Below are positions 21,548 through 30,313 of a stretch of 64,000 nt of DNA, piece after piece; position 1 is the stretch's first letter, and each line of letters opens with the position of its first letter. Where the stretch lies: positions 56,040 through 120,039 of the forward strand of contig CAIXKE010000038.1 of assembly GCA_903919975.1 (NCBI GenBank). Reading direction: 5' to 3'. The notes below the pieces were generated by a model. The model searched no databases, was not told the DNA's origin, and saw only the letters and a program-made list of their open reading frames with translations. The position numbers and the translations under genes are program-made. The stretch comes from Akkermansiaceae bacterium (GTDB lineage: Bacteria; Verrucomicrobiota; Verrucomicrobiia; Verrucomicrobiales; Akkermansiaceae).

Positions 21548-24244
21548 ATGCCCACTTCAAACCGCCAGTCATCCCGACTCCAGTGGCCCAAAATCGGCAC
21601 AGTCTTGGGTCTTTGCGTGCTGACACTGTTCCATGGTTCGTGCAATTCCAAAAAGTCCACATCACAATCGCCCGACGACACGCCCAAGGAAACTAACATG
21701 GGTTTCAGTTCCGATCTCGCCCTCGCCCGCGTGGATCTGGCCAAACAAGCTGTCGCGAGACTCGCGCCGGAACAGGCGTTGCCATTGTTAGTGGCAGCCA
21801 TGAAAGCAAACCCTTCCTGCTCTGAAGCGATCAGCATGGCGGGCGAGGTTTTGCAGCAAACTCGCTGGTTTCTGCCGGAGGCCGCCCTCAAACACGGCCA
21901 CATGAAGATTGACGGAATCCATCTCGACTCGGCCTCGACCCTTTGGTCAGCGGTATCCTTTGATGATGAAAGCGATCTGAATTCAAACGTCCACACGGTC
22001 GCAAAATGGAATCTGGACACCCTCCGGATTGAAAACGTGCTGTTTCCCGCGCAGGCCAATGAAACGAGTTGCATGCTGTTTGATCCCACCCACCGATACG
22101 CAGTCATCAAGCGCTCGCTTTCCTCCCGTGAAGACACGGTTCTGCTATGTGACGCGCAATCCCTCAAACCCATCCTGGACCTCGGCCCGTTGCCGAAATC
22201 CCTCTCTCCTTCCGCCGTCATCGTGTTTTCAGCAGACGGGCTGTTAGTCGCTCACCCGACTTTTACTTCAGACACCAATCGGGCTCTGATCTGGAACCTG
22301 CGGGACACTAGGACCGGTGAAATCATCCGTACCTCCGCGCCATACCAGTCAGACCAACCGCAACCTCTAACCGCATCTCTGAATCGCTCGCGATTGCGCA
22401 TCCTCCATTCCGATGCCACACTGCTAGAAATACCCGTTTCTCCGGCAAATCCAGAAACCCGAAAATCCACTGAGCATTCGGCACACATGCTTCAAGCTCA
22501 ATTCAGTGAGGATGGTGCTTTCGCCGAGGCCCTCTATGAATTGGACGGGCCGCACAGACGCCCCACTCTGATCACCCTGACCATCGATGAAAACCACACC
22601 TTGGATCCAACAGATTCGGTGGCTTCGCTCGAAAGATTCCCATGGACTTCGGAACCCAACATCTGGAGCGCTTTGCTCCGTGAAGAGAAATTCCCACAGA
22701 TCCGAGTGGATGGCAATCTGGTCACATTCCCCCACCTCCATTTCCCCTCCTATGATGTGAATTCAAGCATCACTGCCGTGGCGCTCCGCGGCGACCGCAT
22801 CGCCTTCGGCGACATCAACGGCGGACTCAACCTTTATCGAATCCTCCCTTTGCCATCCGCCCGCCGCAGTTCCAAACCGTTCTCACCAAACACACTTAAG
22901 CCGCATGACATCAGCGCAGTCGCAAACCTAGCAGAGACATTGACAGGAAATTGCTATGATCCTGTAAACCGTGAAATGATCCCGAGCAATCCCCAACAAC
23001 GGCTCGAGGCCTTGGGAAAATGCGATTTCGAGGCTCTTTCCCGAGTGTTTCCATCACTGGATTTCAGCCCGCTGATCGAAGCGATCAAGAAATCCCCACC
23101 TCGCGCGATCCCGCCCGACGCAGCCAACCTCTTCACTCAACGAATCGCCCGCGCCACCGATCATTCACCTTATCCTAAATTGATCGCCGTCTTCGAAAAA
23201 GCGGATGCCGACACCGTCAAATCCGCCATTCAATCCGCAGGCCCTAGCGGCCCCGCCGCCGCAAAGACCCTCGAACTCGCTCTCGCTTCCACCCACCCAG
23301 AATGGATCGAAGCCTGTCTGAGCAATGCCAAAGACCTGCCGCCATTGCTCCGAAATATCGCACTTTCCCGCATCGCATGGCTCCAAGACCGCAAGGCCGA
23401 CGCAATCTCCGGATGGCCCGAGGTGCTCCCCGATCTAAATCAGGTCCGCCTCCGCGAAGATTGGGACGGCTGGGAAAGCGCGGATTTCAGCCCGGCGCTG
23501 GAAAACCTTCGCCTTTGCGTGAGCGAGGAACTCGACGCCCTCGTCGTATCCGAAGTCTCGACACCAAAACAACGCCAAGCCGTCATCGCTCGCCTCAGCG
23601 ATCCTCTCACGCTCAAAGCCGTCGGCCGCAAGCGGTTTGCAAATGCCTGTCTCAAGGCCGCCCTCGCCCTCTCGACGTTCAAAGAGCACAGCGAGACCAC
23701 TCTCAAACTCGCCGCCACCGCCCGCAACCTCGGCGAATCCCCCACCCCATGCCTCCGCGCCGAGGCGCTCTCATACACCGCGCTCGGCGATTACCAGAAA
23801 GCCCGCGACCGCTGGGTGACACTCATCACCGAGCATCCGATCCAAGACCAAGTCCCCGGCGATTATGCCGAAGCCGCTTACACTTCATTTGAAAATACCG
23901 ATCCGCAACAAGCGATGGCCATCCTAACCACCGGTCACCACCGTTTCCAGAACGACGCCAACTTCGCCCTACGCGCCGGATGGATCGCACTTCTAACCAA
24001 CAATTCAGAACAAGCCTATCGATTCCTGATCTCCGGCCGGGAGATTGGCTACCCGCCGGAGAAACTCGAAAACGCACTCGCCCTGCTCGCCCTCGCCGCC
24101 GCGCAAAGCGGTGCCACCGATGACGCTATCGTGTTCTATCAGGATCTTATCCGACTGGCCCCCGCCTGGAAAAATCCCAAGACCATCAATGCCCTCGAAT
24201 GGCCGGAGGAAATGAAGAACACCCTTCGAAGTTTGGTTCCATGA
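21548..24244 (+). CDS. Large predicted lipoprotein with beta-propeller-like and TPR-like regions
   Basis: An 898-residue protein. The N-terminus has a basic start, a hydrophobic core (TVLGLCVLTLFHGSC) and a probable lipidated Cys at about residue 35. Residues about 65-115 look like helical repeats (AVARLAPEQALPLLVAAMKA). Residues about 125-440 look like a WD40-type propeller with repeating FSADG, FSEDGA and LWNLD-like strands. The second half is helical with TPR-like units (ALGDYQKARDRWVTLITEHP; AQSGATDDAIVFYQDLIRLA). The same TPR plus WD40 architecture is known at the C-terminus of some large serine/threonine kinases of this group, but no kinase domain is present. Likely an envelope scaffold; function unknown. 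Confidence 0.7.
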   Translation: MPTSNRQSSRLQWPKIGTVLGLCVLTLFHGSCNSKKSTSQSPDDTPKETNMGFSSDLALARVDLAKQAVARLAPEQALPLLVAAMKANPSCSEAISMAGEVLQQTRWFLPEAALKHGHMKIDGIHLDSASTLWSAVSFDDESDLNSNVHTVAKWNLDTLRIENVLFPAQANETSCMLFDPTHRYAVIKRSLSSREDTVLLCDAQSLKPILDLGPLPKSLSPSAVIVFSADGLLVAHPTFTSDTNRALIWNLRDTRTGEIIRTSAPYQSDQPQPLTASLNRSRLRILHSDATLLEIPVSPANPETRKSTEHSAHMLQAQFSEDGAFAEALYELDGPHRRPTLITLTIDENHTLDPTDSVASLERFPWTSEPNIWSALLREEKFPQIRVDGNLVTFPHLHFPSYDVNSSITAVALRGDRIAFGDINGGLNLYRILPLPSARRSSKPFSPNTLKPHDISAVANLAETLTGNCYDPVNREMIPSNPQQRLEALGKCDFEALSRVFPSLDFSPLIEAIKKSPPRAIPPDAANLFTQRIARATDHSPYPKLIAVFEKADADTVKSAIQSAGPSGPAAAKTLELALASTHPEWIEACLSNAKDLPPLLRNIALSRIAWLQDRKADAISGWPEVLPDLNQVRLREDWDGWESADFSPALENLRLCVSEELDALVVSEVSTPKQRQAVIARLSDPLTLKAVGRKRFANACLKAALALSTFKEHSETTLKLAATARNLGESPTPCLRAEALSYTALGDYQKARDRWVTLITEHPIQDQVPGDYAEAAYTSFENTDPQQAMAILTTGHHRFQNDANFALRAGWIALLTNNSEQAYRFLISGREIGYPPEKLENALALLALAAAQSGATDDAIVFYQDLIRLAPAWKNPKTINALEWPEEMKNTLRSLVP

Positions 24245-24322
24245 TCCAAACCGTGGACAGCAGGCTGTCTCACGGAATTCGGAAACCGGCTACACGCAGT
24301 CCATGATCTTCGGATTCCGAAG

Positions 24323-24480
24323 TCATGGCCCGACCACATGTTGTAACATACATTCCACAATGTCGGCGTAGATCGGATAGTGTGTGACGAGCACGTTGTC
24401 ATGGCCGGCACCGGGGATTTCCACCCACTTTTTGGTAATGTCCGCTGATTGAAACCTTCCGCCAATGCTTTCGAATATGT
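24323..24480 (-). pseudogene. Alpha/beta-hydrolase C-terminal remnant
   Basis: The minus strand reads FESIGGRFQSADITKKWVEI, continuing PGAGHDNVLVTHYPIY and ending with TGA at 24323. The GAGHDN block is the catalytic-histidine region of alpha/beta hydrolases. Nothing upstream in frame supplies the rest. It appears to be the tail of a second hydrolase, paralogous to the remnant at 24500-25023. Confidence 0.6.
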
Positions 24481-24499
24481 CTCATGGTGTCGTCAATCA

Positions 24500-25023
24500 T
24501 CAGTGACCGATCTCATGCAGAGCGGTCGCCACTTGTTCCGCGTTTTGTTGCTGGATCGTATTGTGGCGCCCGCCGGGAACCTCCGAGAAGCGGACGATGT
24601 CTTTCCGTTCGTCGGCCATTTTGCGGCTCATGGTCACTGGGATCACCTCATCATTGGTGCCATGAATAATGATAACCTCACCGGAACCTCGGGCACTTAA
24701 CTCGGCGAGTCGCGCTTCATTATCGAATCGATGCGTGACCAATAAACCCACCGGCAGACCGACCACGACACGGGCCATGTCCATGGTGCTGGTGAATGGC
24801 GAGATTAGAACACCACGCTGGATTTTGAATTCGGTGGCTGCAATCAAACTGGCGGCGCCCCCTAGGCTGTGGCCGAAAAAACGAAGGCGCTTGGGAAATA
24901 GATAAGCTTCGATTGGCGACTGGCCACCAGCCACAGCGGAATAGTCACGATCACGAGCAGATAGATCGTCAACCGGATGAAACGGCGGGAAAGCTTGGGC
25001 TTCTGAGGCGAGCTTACGTGCAT
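24500..25023 (-). pseudogene. Alpha/beta-hydrolase with internal deletion
   Basis: From ATG at 25023 the minus strand encodes a cytoplasmic start and a membrane anchor (FIRLTIYLLVIVTIPLWLVA) then SRQSKLIYFP, the usual opening of membrane-tethered alpha/beta hydrolases. The next family block, RLRFFGHSLGGAASL with the nucleophilic Ser, follows almost at once but in another frame. Roughly 90-100 residues, including the oxyanion loop, are therefore missing. The rest (GEVIIIHGTNDEVIPVTMSR, with the acid Asp, and VPGGRHNTI, with the His) is intact to 24500. Deletion plus frameshift make this non-functional. Confidence 0.75.
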
Positions 25024-25471
25024 GAATCGTCTTTCACTCGGTTGATTTCCTCGATGTCGGCAAGGTCTTGCAGGCGGCCTGCGGTTTGTTTAGCGACAAT
25101 TAAATCGGCCTTTCCCAAGTAATAGATAGGAAAGTCGTTCTCCTCTGAAACAACTCTGTTTGACCAGGCCGATTCAAAATTCAGACCGGGAATTGTGGTA
25201 TGAAAATCGATTTCACAAGGTGGAACTCCGAGGTTGAACTGCGTACCAGGTGTTGCAAAATCCTCTCGAGTGACGCCGACCATCGGAATACCGAAATTTA
25301 GAAATGCCATATTAGTTTGCGCGAGTTTTCCGCCGTGGGTTCGAGCCAGATGTCGATGTCCTTGGTGTAGCGCGGTTGTGAATGATGAATCACTGCATAG
25401 CCGCCTGCCACTAGATAGCGGACGTCACATTCGTGTAAGCTTCGTAACAGATCTTTGAAGTCGGAGTTCAT
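25014..25471 (-). pseudogene. Nucleotidyltransferase-fold protein, single-base frameshift
   Basis: From ATG at 25471: MNSDFKDLLRSLHECDVRYL, then VAGGYAVIHHSQPRYTKDID and IWLEPTAENSRK. This matches the minimal nucleotidyltransferase family often paired with small antitoxin-like proteins; GGYAV and D-I-D are the nucleotide/metal motifs. The frame then hits a stop. One base earlier or later restores family sequence (TNMAFLNFGIPMVGVTRED down to KQTAGRLQDLADIEEI). The lesion is one missing base near 25322. The 3' end overlaps the start of the hydrolase remnant by 10 bp. Confidence 0.75.
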
Positions 25472-25655
25472 CGGGGTGCATTCCTTTCATTCCAACCCAG
25501 TAGTCGTAAACGAGTTCCCAGGCAGCCTTTCGACGGTCGGCACCGCTCAGTGCCTGCCAATCCCTGACCTGCTGGGTCCGCTGTTCTTCGAAGGAATCGA
25601 ATTTACGGATTTTCCAATGGGAGCGGTCCTTGACGGGTTGGATGTCGTTTTCCAT
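25425..25655 (-). CDS. Small partner protein of the nucleotidyltransferase
   Basis: A 76-residue charged protein, MENDIQPVKDRSHWKIRKFD, with FEEQRTQQVRDWQALSGADR and KAAWELVYDYWVGMKGMHPD. Proteins of this shape (R-K-F-x-S-F-x-E, then a W-x-x-L-S/T helix) commonly precede nucleotidyltransferase genes of the neighbouring type. Its 3' end overlaps the start of that gene by 47 bp, indicating cotranslation. It looks intact even though the partner is frameshifted. A toxin-antitoxin role is an inference from the pairing, not shown by the sequence. Confidence 0.6.
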   Translation of the reverse strand: MENDIQPVKDRSHWKIRKFDSFEEQRTQQVRDWQALSGADRRKAAWELVYDYWVGMKGMHPDELRLQRSVTKLTRM

Positions 25656-25725
25656 CTTGTTTTGCAAATTACCTGAATGCGAGGATTCCGGCAAGGTGGG
25701 AGTTTGGGCAGGACGAAACGCGCCG

Positions 25726-26202
25726 TCAGTCGTTGAAATAACCGAGGGCAAGGCTGCGGTGGGGATGGTCTGCAAGCTCGTTGCGGAGGGCTTGCAGGCG
25801 TGCGACAAGGTCGGCACCGAGCGCGGATTGCAGTCGCTCTTCGTAGGTGGCTTGGGCGTGTTGATCGCGCACTTGCTTCTGCCACGGTGCGGTGAAGATG
25901 AGGTTGATCTCATCGTGAAAATTCCGTTGGCGCAGAGCTTCCCACTCGCCGCAGTCAAGTCAGATGCCGCCGGTGATCGAGCGGTCGATGCTGAAGGCAA
26001 GTCCATGGCCGATCTTGTAGCGGGTCATCAACGTGCCGGACTCGGGGCAGATTCGGGCACTGGATGGATCCATCTCGGTTGCGAGCGGTGAGGCGGTTTC
26101 CGGAAGTTGAGGCAAACGCGCTTCCTGTTTTTCCAACCAGCTCATGTAACACACTGCGGGAATGTAATGACCGCCAGAAGCCGCGCATTGGTAGGCCTGC
26201 AA
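25726..26202 (-). pseudogene. zf-TFIIB-like protein with one in-frame TGA
   Basis: A 158-codon frame from 26202: MQAYQCAASGGHYIPAVCYM, then ICPESGTLMTRYKIGHG, FSIDRSITGGI, stop, LDCGEWEALRQRNFHDEINL, IFTAPWQKQVRDQHAQATYE and on to LALGYFND with TGA at 25726. The family motif here is G-G-I-W-L-D-G-G-E-W, so the stop stands exactly where Trp (TGG) is expected and the next conserved Gly is Cys. A single TGG to TGA change explains it, and the downstream sequence is still well conserved, so the lesion is recent. The domain is a zinc-ribbon-like fold of unknown role. Confidence 0.75.
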
Positions 26203-26318
26203 GTTTTCGGTTAGATCAACCGGGGACAGGGGCTTGCCGGTGATCGGACTTTTGAGTGCTTACATGGTGGGGTGGCTTTGTTGAGGAGAATTCGCGCGGA
26301 ATGAATTCCGAACTCCAG

Positions 26319-29120
26319 TTAGGCCAGGATCTGTGCGAGCACGTAAGGGAGGATGCCGCCGGCGCGGTAGTAGTCTTTTTCGACCGGGGTATCGATGCGG
26401 ACGATGACTGGAATATCGAAGGTTTCGCCGCAGGCCTTGTGAACTCGCAGCGTGGCTTGTTGCTGCGGTTTGAGGTCGTTGTCGATGCCGACCAAATCAA
26501 AGGTGGCATCCGCGAGATCCTTGACCTTGTCGTAGTCGGCCTTGTTGACGAAGTTGCAGGGCAGCACGCCCATACCGACGAGGTTGGAGCGGTGGATGCG
26601 TTCGAAGGATTTGGTGATGACCGCCTTAACTCCTAACAAACTGGTACCTTTGGCGGCCCAATCGCGACTGGATCCCATGCCGTAGTCTTCGCCGCCAAGG
26701 ATGATCGTCGGATTACTGTCTTTCTGATAGGCTTCGGCGGCATCATAGATGGAGGTGGTTTCACCATTGAGCTTGGTGACTCCACCCTCGATGCCCGGAA
26801 CCATCAGGTTCTTGATGCGGACATTGGCGAAGGTGCCGCGCGTCATGATGCGGTCATTGCCGCGGCGTGATCCGTAGGAATTGAAGTCCGCGAAGCTGAC
26901 GCCGTTTTCGAGCAAGTATCGTCCCGCGGGACTATCCTTCTTAATGGCTCCGGCGGGCGAGATGTGGTCGGTAGTGACGGAGTCTCCGAAAATCCCGAGC
27001 GGACTGGCGCCGTGAATTTCCTCGATATCGCGCGGGGTCGGTGAATAGCCGTCGAAGAACGGCGGTTCCTGGATGTAGGTGGACTGGCGGTCCCAATCAT
27101 AGACATCACCGGTGGAGGATTTGATTTCGTTCCACTTCGGATTTTGATCGGCGAAACCGGTATAGAGGCGTTGGAACACGTCAGGCCGCAGCGAAGCGTT
27201 CATAGCGGCTTCGATTTCCGCCGAGCTCGGCCAGATGTCTTTCAGATAGACCGGATGACCGTCGGGGCCGTAGCCTAGCGGTTCGGTTTCCATATCGATA
27301 TCGACGGTGCCGGCGATGGCGAAGGCGACGACGAGCGGAGGCGACATGAGGAAATTCGCCTTGATCGATTGGTGGACGCGGGCCTCGAAGTTGCGGTTTC
27401 CTGATAGAACGGAGGCGGCGATGATGTCCTCGGATTTCACGACGTCCTCGATACCGGGATCGAGCGGGCCTGAGTTGCCGATGCAGGTGGTGCAACCGTA
27501 GCCGACGGTTTGGAAGCCGAGCTTGTCGAGCTCCGCTTGGAGGCCGGTTTTATTGAGGTAATCAGTAACGACACGCGAACCGGGCCCAAGCGATGTTTTG
27601 ATCGATGGCTTGATTGTCAGGCCTTTGGCGTTGGCTTTTTGCGCGAGCAGGCCTGCGGCGAGCATGACGCTCGGGTTCGAGGTGTTCGTGCAACTGGTGA
27701 TCGCAGCGATGAGCACCGAGCCGTGGGTGATGGTGTCTTTGATGCCGCCCTTGCTGTCCACGGTCACTTCCCAAAGCGGGTAAGACGGGGTATCGCTCGT
27801 TTCCGTGATCACACCGACTTCCGCACCGAAGGCACGGCCGATGCCGCTGGTGTCGTCCGGGATGCTGTCGAGCGAGGCGGGCAGATCTAGCGGTTCTTCG
27901 GAACCGGCAGAGAGTTGCTTGTTGTAGCCGTCTGGTGCGGGACCGGTGAGCAACGATGCCCACTTGGCTTTGAGAGATTCGATTTCAATCCGATCTTGCG
28001 GGCGCTTCGGGCCGGCGACTCCAGGTTTGACCGAGGACAGATCGATTTCGACAATTTGGGAAAATTCGAGGGCATCCTTGTCGGTCGGGATGCCCCAGAG
28101 TCCTTGGGCCTTATAATAGTTTTCGACGGTTTTGCAGAGTTCCGGCGGGCGGCCGGTGCCTTCGAGGTAACCGGTGGTGATTTCGTCGATGCCGAAGAAT
28201 CCCATGGTCGCGCCGTATTCCGGAGCCATGTTGGCGATGGTCGCGCGGTCCGGCAGGCTGAGGGCTTTCGCGCCGGGGCCGTAGAACTCGACGAATTTTC
28301 CGACGACCTTGGTTTTGCGCAGCAACTCGGTGACAAGCAGAACGAGGTCGGTGGCGGTGACGCCGGTGGCGAGTTCACCGGTAAGGTAAACGCCGACGAC
28401 TTCCGGGACGAGGAATGTGACCGGTTGGCCGAGCATTCCGGCTTCCGCCTCGATGCCGCCCACGCCCCAACCGACCACGCCGAGGCCGTTGATCATGGTG
28501 GTGTGGGAGTCGGTGCCGACGAGTGTGTCCGGATAGAAAACACCGTCTTTTTCAAGCACACACTTAGCGAGGTATTCGAGGTTCACTTGGTGGACGATGC
28601 CGATGCCGGGCGGGACGACCTTGAAGGTCTCAAAGGCTTGTTCTCCCCATTTTAGAAATTCGTAACGTTCGCGGTTGCGATGGAATTCGAGGTCAAGATT
28701 GCGGTTGAGCGCATCGCCGGTGCCGGCGTAATCAACTTGAACTGAGTGGTCCACGACCAAATCCACGGGCACGAGCGGCTCGATCATCTTCGCATCGCGT
28801 CCCATCGAGTGGACGGCGGACCGCATGGCCGCGAGATCAACCAGCAGCGGCACACCCGTGAAATCCTGAAGCACGATGCGGGCGACGACGAAGGGGATTT
28901 CATAATCGCCCGGAGCCTTCGCATTGTAGTTGGCAAGGTTGCGAATGTCCTTTTCGGAAACCTTGAGACCGTCGTTGTTGCGAACGAGGGATTCGAGCAC
29001 GATCCGGATGGAAACCGGTAGGCGGGAGAGGTTCGGAAAGCCTTGCTCGGCGAGGGCGGGAAGTGAGTGAAATTTTCCTTCGGAGCCGGAGCCGGTGGTG
29101 AAAGTGCGGAGCGTGTTCAT
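26319..29120 (-). CDS. acnA: Aconitate hydratase A
   Basis: A 933-residue aconitase of the AcnA/IRP type that interconverts citrate and isocitrate in the TCA cycle. The three cluster-ligand cysteines are visible in [10 protein letters not shown] and [13 protein letters not shown]. The N-terminal [20 protein letters not shown] and the C-terminal swivel block [17 protein letters not shown] are also diagnostic. The start [12 protein letters not shown] gives a normal N-terminus; an in-frame start 13 codons upstream was rejected. Single gene; no obvious regulatory site. Confidence 0.97.
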   Translation of the reverse strand: MNTLRTFTTGSGSEGKFHSLPALAEQGFPNLSRLPVSIRIVLESLVRNNDGLKVSEKDIRNLANYNAKAPGDYEIPFVVARIVLQDFTGVPLLVDLAAMRSAVHSMGRDAKMIEPLVPVDLVVDHSVQVDYAGTGDALNRNLDLEFHRNRERYEFLKWGEQAFETFKVVPPGIGIVHQVNLEYLAKCVLEKDGVFYPDTLVGTDSHTTMINGLGVVGWGVGGIEAEAGMLGQPVTFLVPEVVGVYLTGELATGVTATDLVLLVTELLRKTKVVGKFVEFYGPGAKALSLPDRATIANMAPEYGATMGFFGIDEITTGYLEGTGRPPELCKTVENYYKAQGLWGIPTDKDALEFSQIVEIDLSSVKPGVAGPKRPQDRIEIESLKAKWASLLTGPAPDGYNKQLSAGSEEPLDLPASLDSIPDDTSGIGRAFGAEVGVITETSDTPSYPLWEVTVDSKGGIKDTITHGSVLIAAITSCTNTSNPSVMLAAGLLAQKANAKGLTIKPSIKTSLGPGSRVVTDYLNKTGLQAELDKLGFQTVGYGCTTCIGNSGPLDPGIEDVVKSEDIIAASVLSGNRNFEARVHQSIKANFLMSPPLVVAFAIAGTVDIDMETEPLGYGPDGHPVYLKDIWPSSAEIEAAMNASLRPDVFQRLYTGFADQNPKWNEIKSSTGDVYDWDRQSTYIQEPPFFDGYSPTPRDIEEIHGASPLGIFGDSVTTDHISPAGAIKKDSPAGRYLLENGVSFADFNSYGSRRGNDRIMTRGTFANVRIKNLMVPGIEGGVTKLNGETTSIYDAAEAYQKDSNPTIILGGEDYGMGSSRDWAAKGTSLLGVKAVITKSFERIHRSNLVGMGVLPCNFVNKADYDKVKDLADATFDLVGIDNDLKPQQQATLRVHKACGETFDIPVIVRIDTPVEKDYYRAGGILPYVLAQILA

Positions 29121-29328
29121 GGTGGATAAGCGGGATTCAGTGAGCGGCTGGCATGCCATGCCGCGCGGCGGAGTCGCGGCAGGCTATCGATCCACCGGGA
29201 TTTGTCAAAATCGTTCGATTTGGGGAGCAGGTTCTTTCATTGTCAGCGGAAAAATGACCGTGCTGGGCTCCACGCATGACGGATTTCGGCCAATTGTGGG
29301 TGTTTACAGGGCTGATGGTGCTGGGGCA

Positions 29329-29620
29329 ATGCAATCACTCAACCCGAAGATCGCCCTGTTTCTCGCGGCGGTGTGCGCATCATTCCTCGCTGGAGCCCAT
29401 CCGGTGTGGTGGCCGTATGTAATCTGGGGCGTGGTGTTGGGGCGTGGGGCGTGGGGCGTGGGGCGTCGGGCGTCGGGTTGGGGTGAGGTCGCTGTGGGTA
29501 TTGATGCTGCAATTTCTGCCGCTGCAACGGGGCTATCAAAAAGCGGCGCTATGGATCGACGCCTTGTTTGGCATCACCCTCGTTATTCTTGCGGTAATCT
29601 TGATTATCACAGGTGAATAA
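29329..29620 (+). pseudogene. Small membrane-protein gene put out of frame by a heptanucleotide repeat
   Basis: From ATG at 29329 the frame encodes MQSLNPKIALFLAAVCASFL, continuing AGAHPVWWPYVIWGVVL: a hydrophobic protein. It then enters a GGGCGTG repeat and drifts into unlikely sequence. In the next frame the region after the repeat reads LWVLMLQFLPLQRGYQKAAL, then WIDALFGITLVILAVILIIT and GE with TAA at 29618, clearly the second membrane segment. The repeat block has five 7-bp units; removing one or four of them would join the halves into one frame. This is either a pseudogene or a phase-variable gene in its off state. Confidence 0.55.
29440..29474 (+). repeat. Heptanucleotide tandem repeat, five units
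   Basis: Three GGGCGTG units then two GGGCGTC units in perfect register, followed by a partial GGGTTGG. It lies inside the small membrane-protein gene and sets its reading frame. Confidence 0.9.
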
Positions 29621-29668
29621 ATTCGCCCATGCTATCGATTTAAATCCAACGATGAGATGACAGATCTA

Positions 29669-30313
29669 TCAATGTTGCGCGATCCTTCTGCGCAGCCAGT
29701 AACCAGCCAGCGAAAGAATCGCGAGGGCAGCGATGATGGCGTAAATCCATGTCGCATCGAATTGTGTGACAGCGCTACCCGCACCCACTGGGATCGCACA
29801 AAAAGCGACATAAACGGGCGCGCCCACCCAGAAATAGATCCGGAATGGAATGTCAGTAAGCGCTAATAGATAGAGTTTTGCAAAATACGGCGGACCGTGG
29901 ATGGCCGCAAACAAGGCCGTAAGTTTGATGCGATGCCCGGGGCTGATGGGTGAAATGGCGTAACCCGCCCGCTCAAGAAAGTTTCTCATCTGGTCACGGA
30001 ACAAACCGTGAGATAAGTGGTATGCCGTAAAGTTGTGAAAAAAGACGGCCACAGAAGATACCGCCATTCCGCCGGTGAATCCGAACCGAATGCCAGCCAA
30101 CACAAGCAGGATGCTGAGGGGAAATCCCGCCAAAGGCAGAATGAAAAACAAAACGATAAACCACACGGCATGAATGCGTTTACCGAATTCAATGATCACC
30201 TCCTGGCTGAGATCGTGCTGATGGATTTGCACAAACCATCCGCCTGCGATCAATAAGATCAGGACGATGGCGGTCCTCACACGATGTTGCAGCAATAGTT
30301 TAAGCAGCTTCAT
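29669..30313 (-). CDS. VTT-domain (TVP38/DedA-like) membrane protein
   Basis: A 214-residue membrane protein with about five helices. IVLFFILPLAGFPLSILLVL followed by AGIRFGFTGG resembles the re-entrant loop and F/G-rich motif of VTT (SNARE-associated/DedA) proteins, implicated in lipid scrambling and membrane homeostasis. A second block, LTALFAAIHGPPYFAKLYLL, follows. The start at 30313 overlaps the preceding gene by 14 bp, so it is the last gene of a four-gene operon. VTT genes next to endonuclease/exonuclease/phosphatase-family genes are also seen in other bacteria, from memory. Confidence 0.75.
   Translation of the reverse strand: MKLLKLLLQHRVRTAIVLILLIAGGWFVQIHQHDLSQEVIIEFGKRIHAVWFIVLFFILPLAGFPLSILLVLAGIRFGFTGGMAVSSVAVFFHNFTAYHLSHGLFRDQMRNFLERAGYAISPISPGHRIKLTALFAAIHGPPYFAKLYLLALTDIPFRIYFWVGAPVYVAFCAIPVGAGSAVTQFDATWIYAIIAALAILSLAGYWLRRRIAQH

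Noticed and set aside
25950..25975. Selenocysteine at the TGA of the zf-TFIIB-like gene
   Set aside because: The family has Trp, not Cys, at this place, and no stem-loop typical of a bacterial SECIS follows.
29095..29328. Upstream extension of the small membrane-protein gene
   Set aside because: The codons before 29329 overlap the aconitase start and show no hydrophobic or family pattern.
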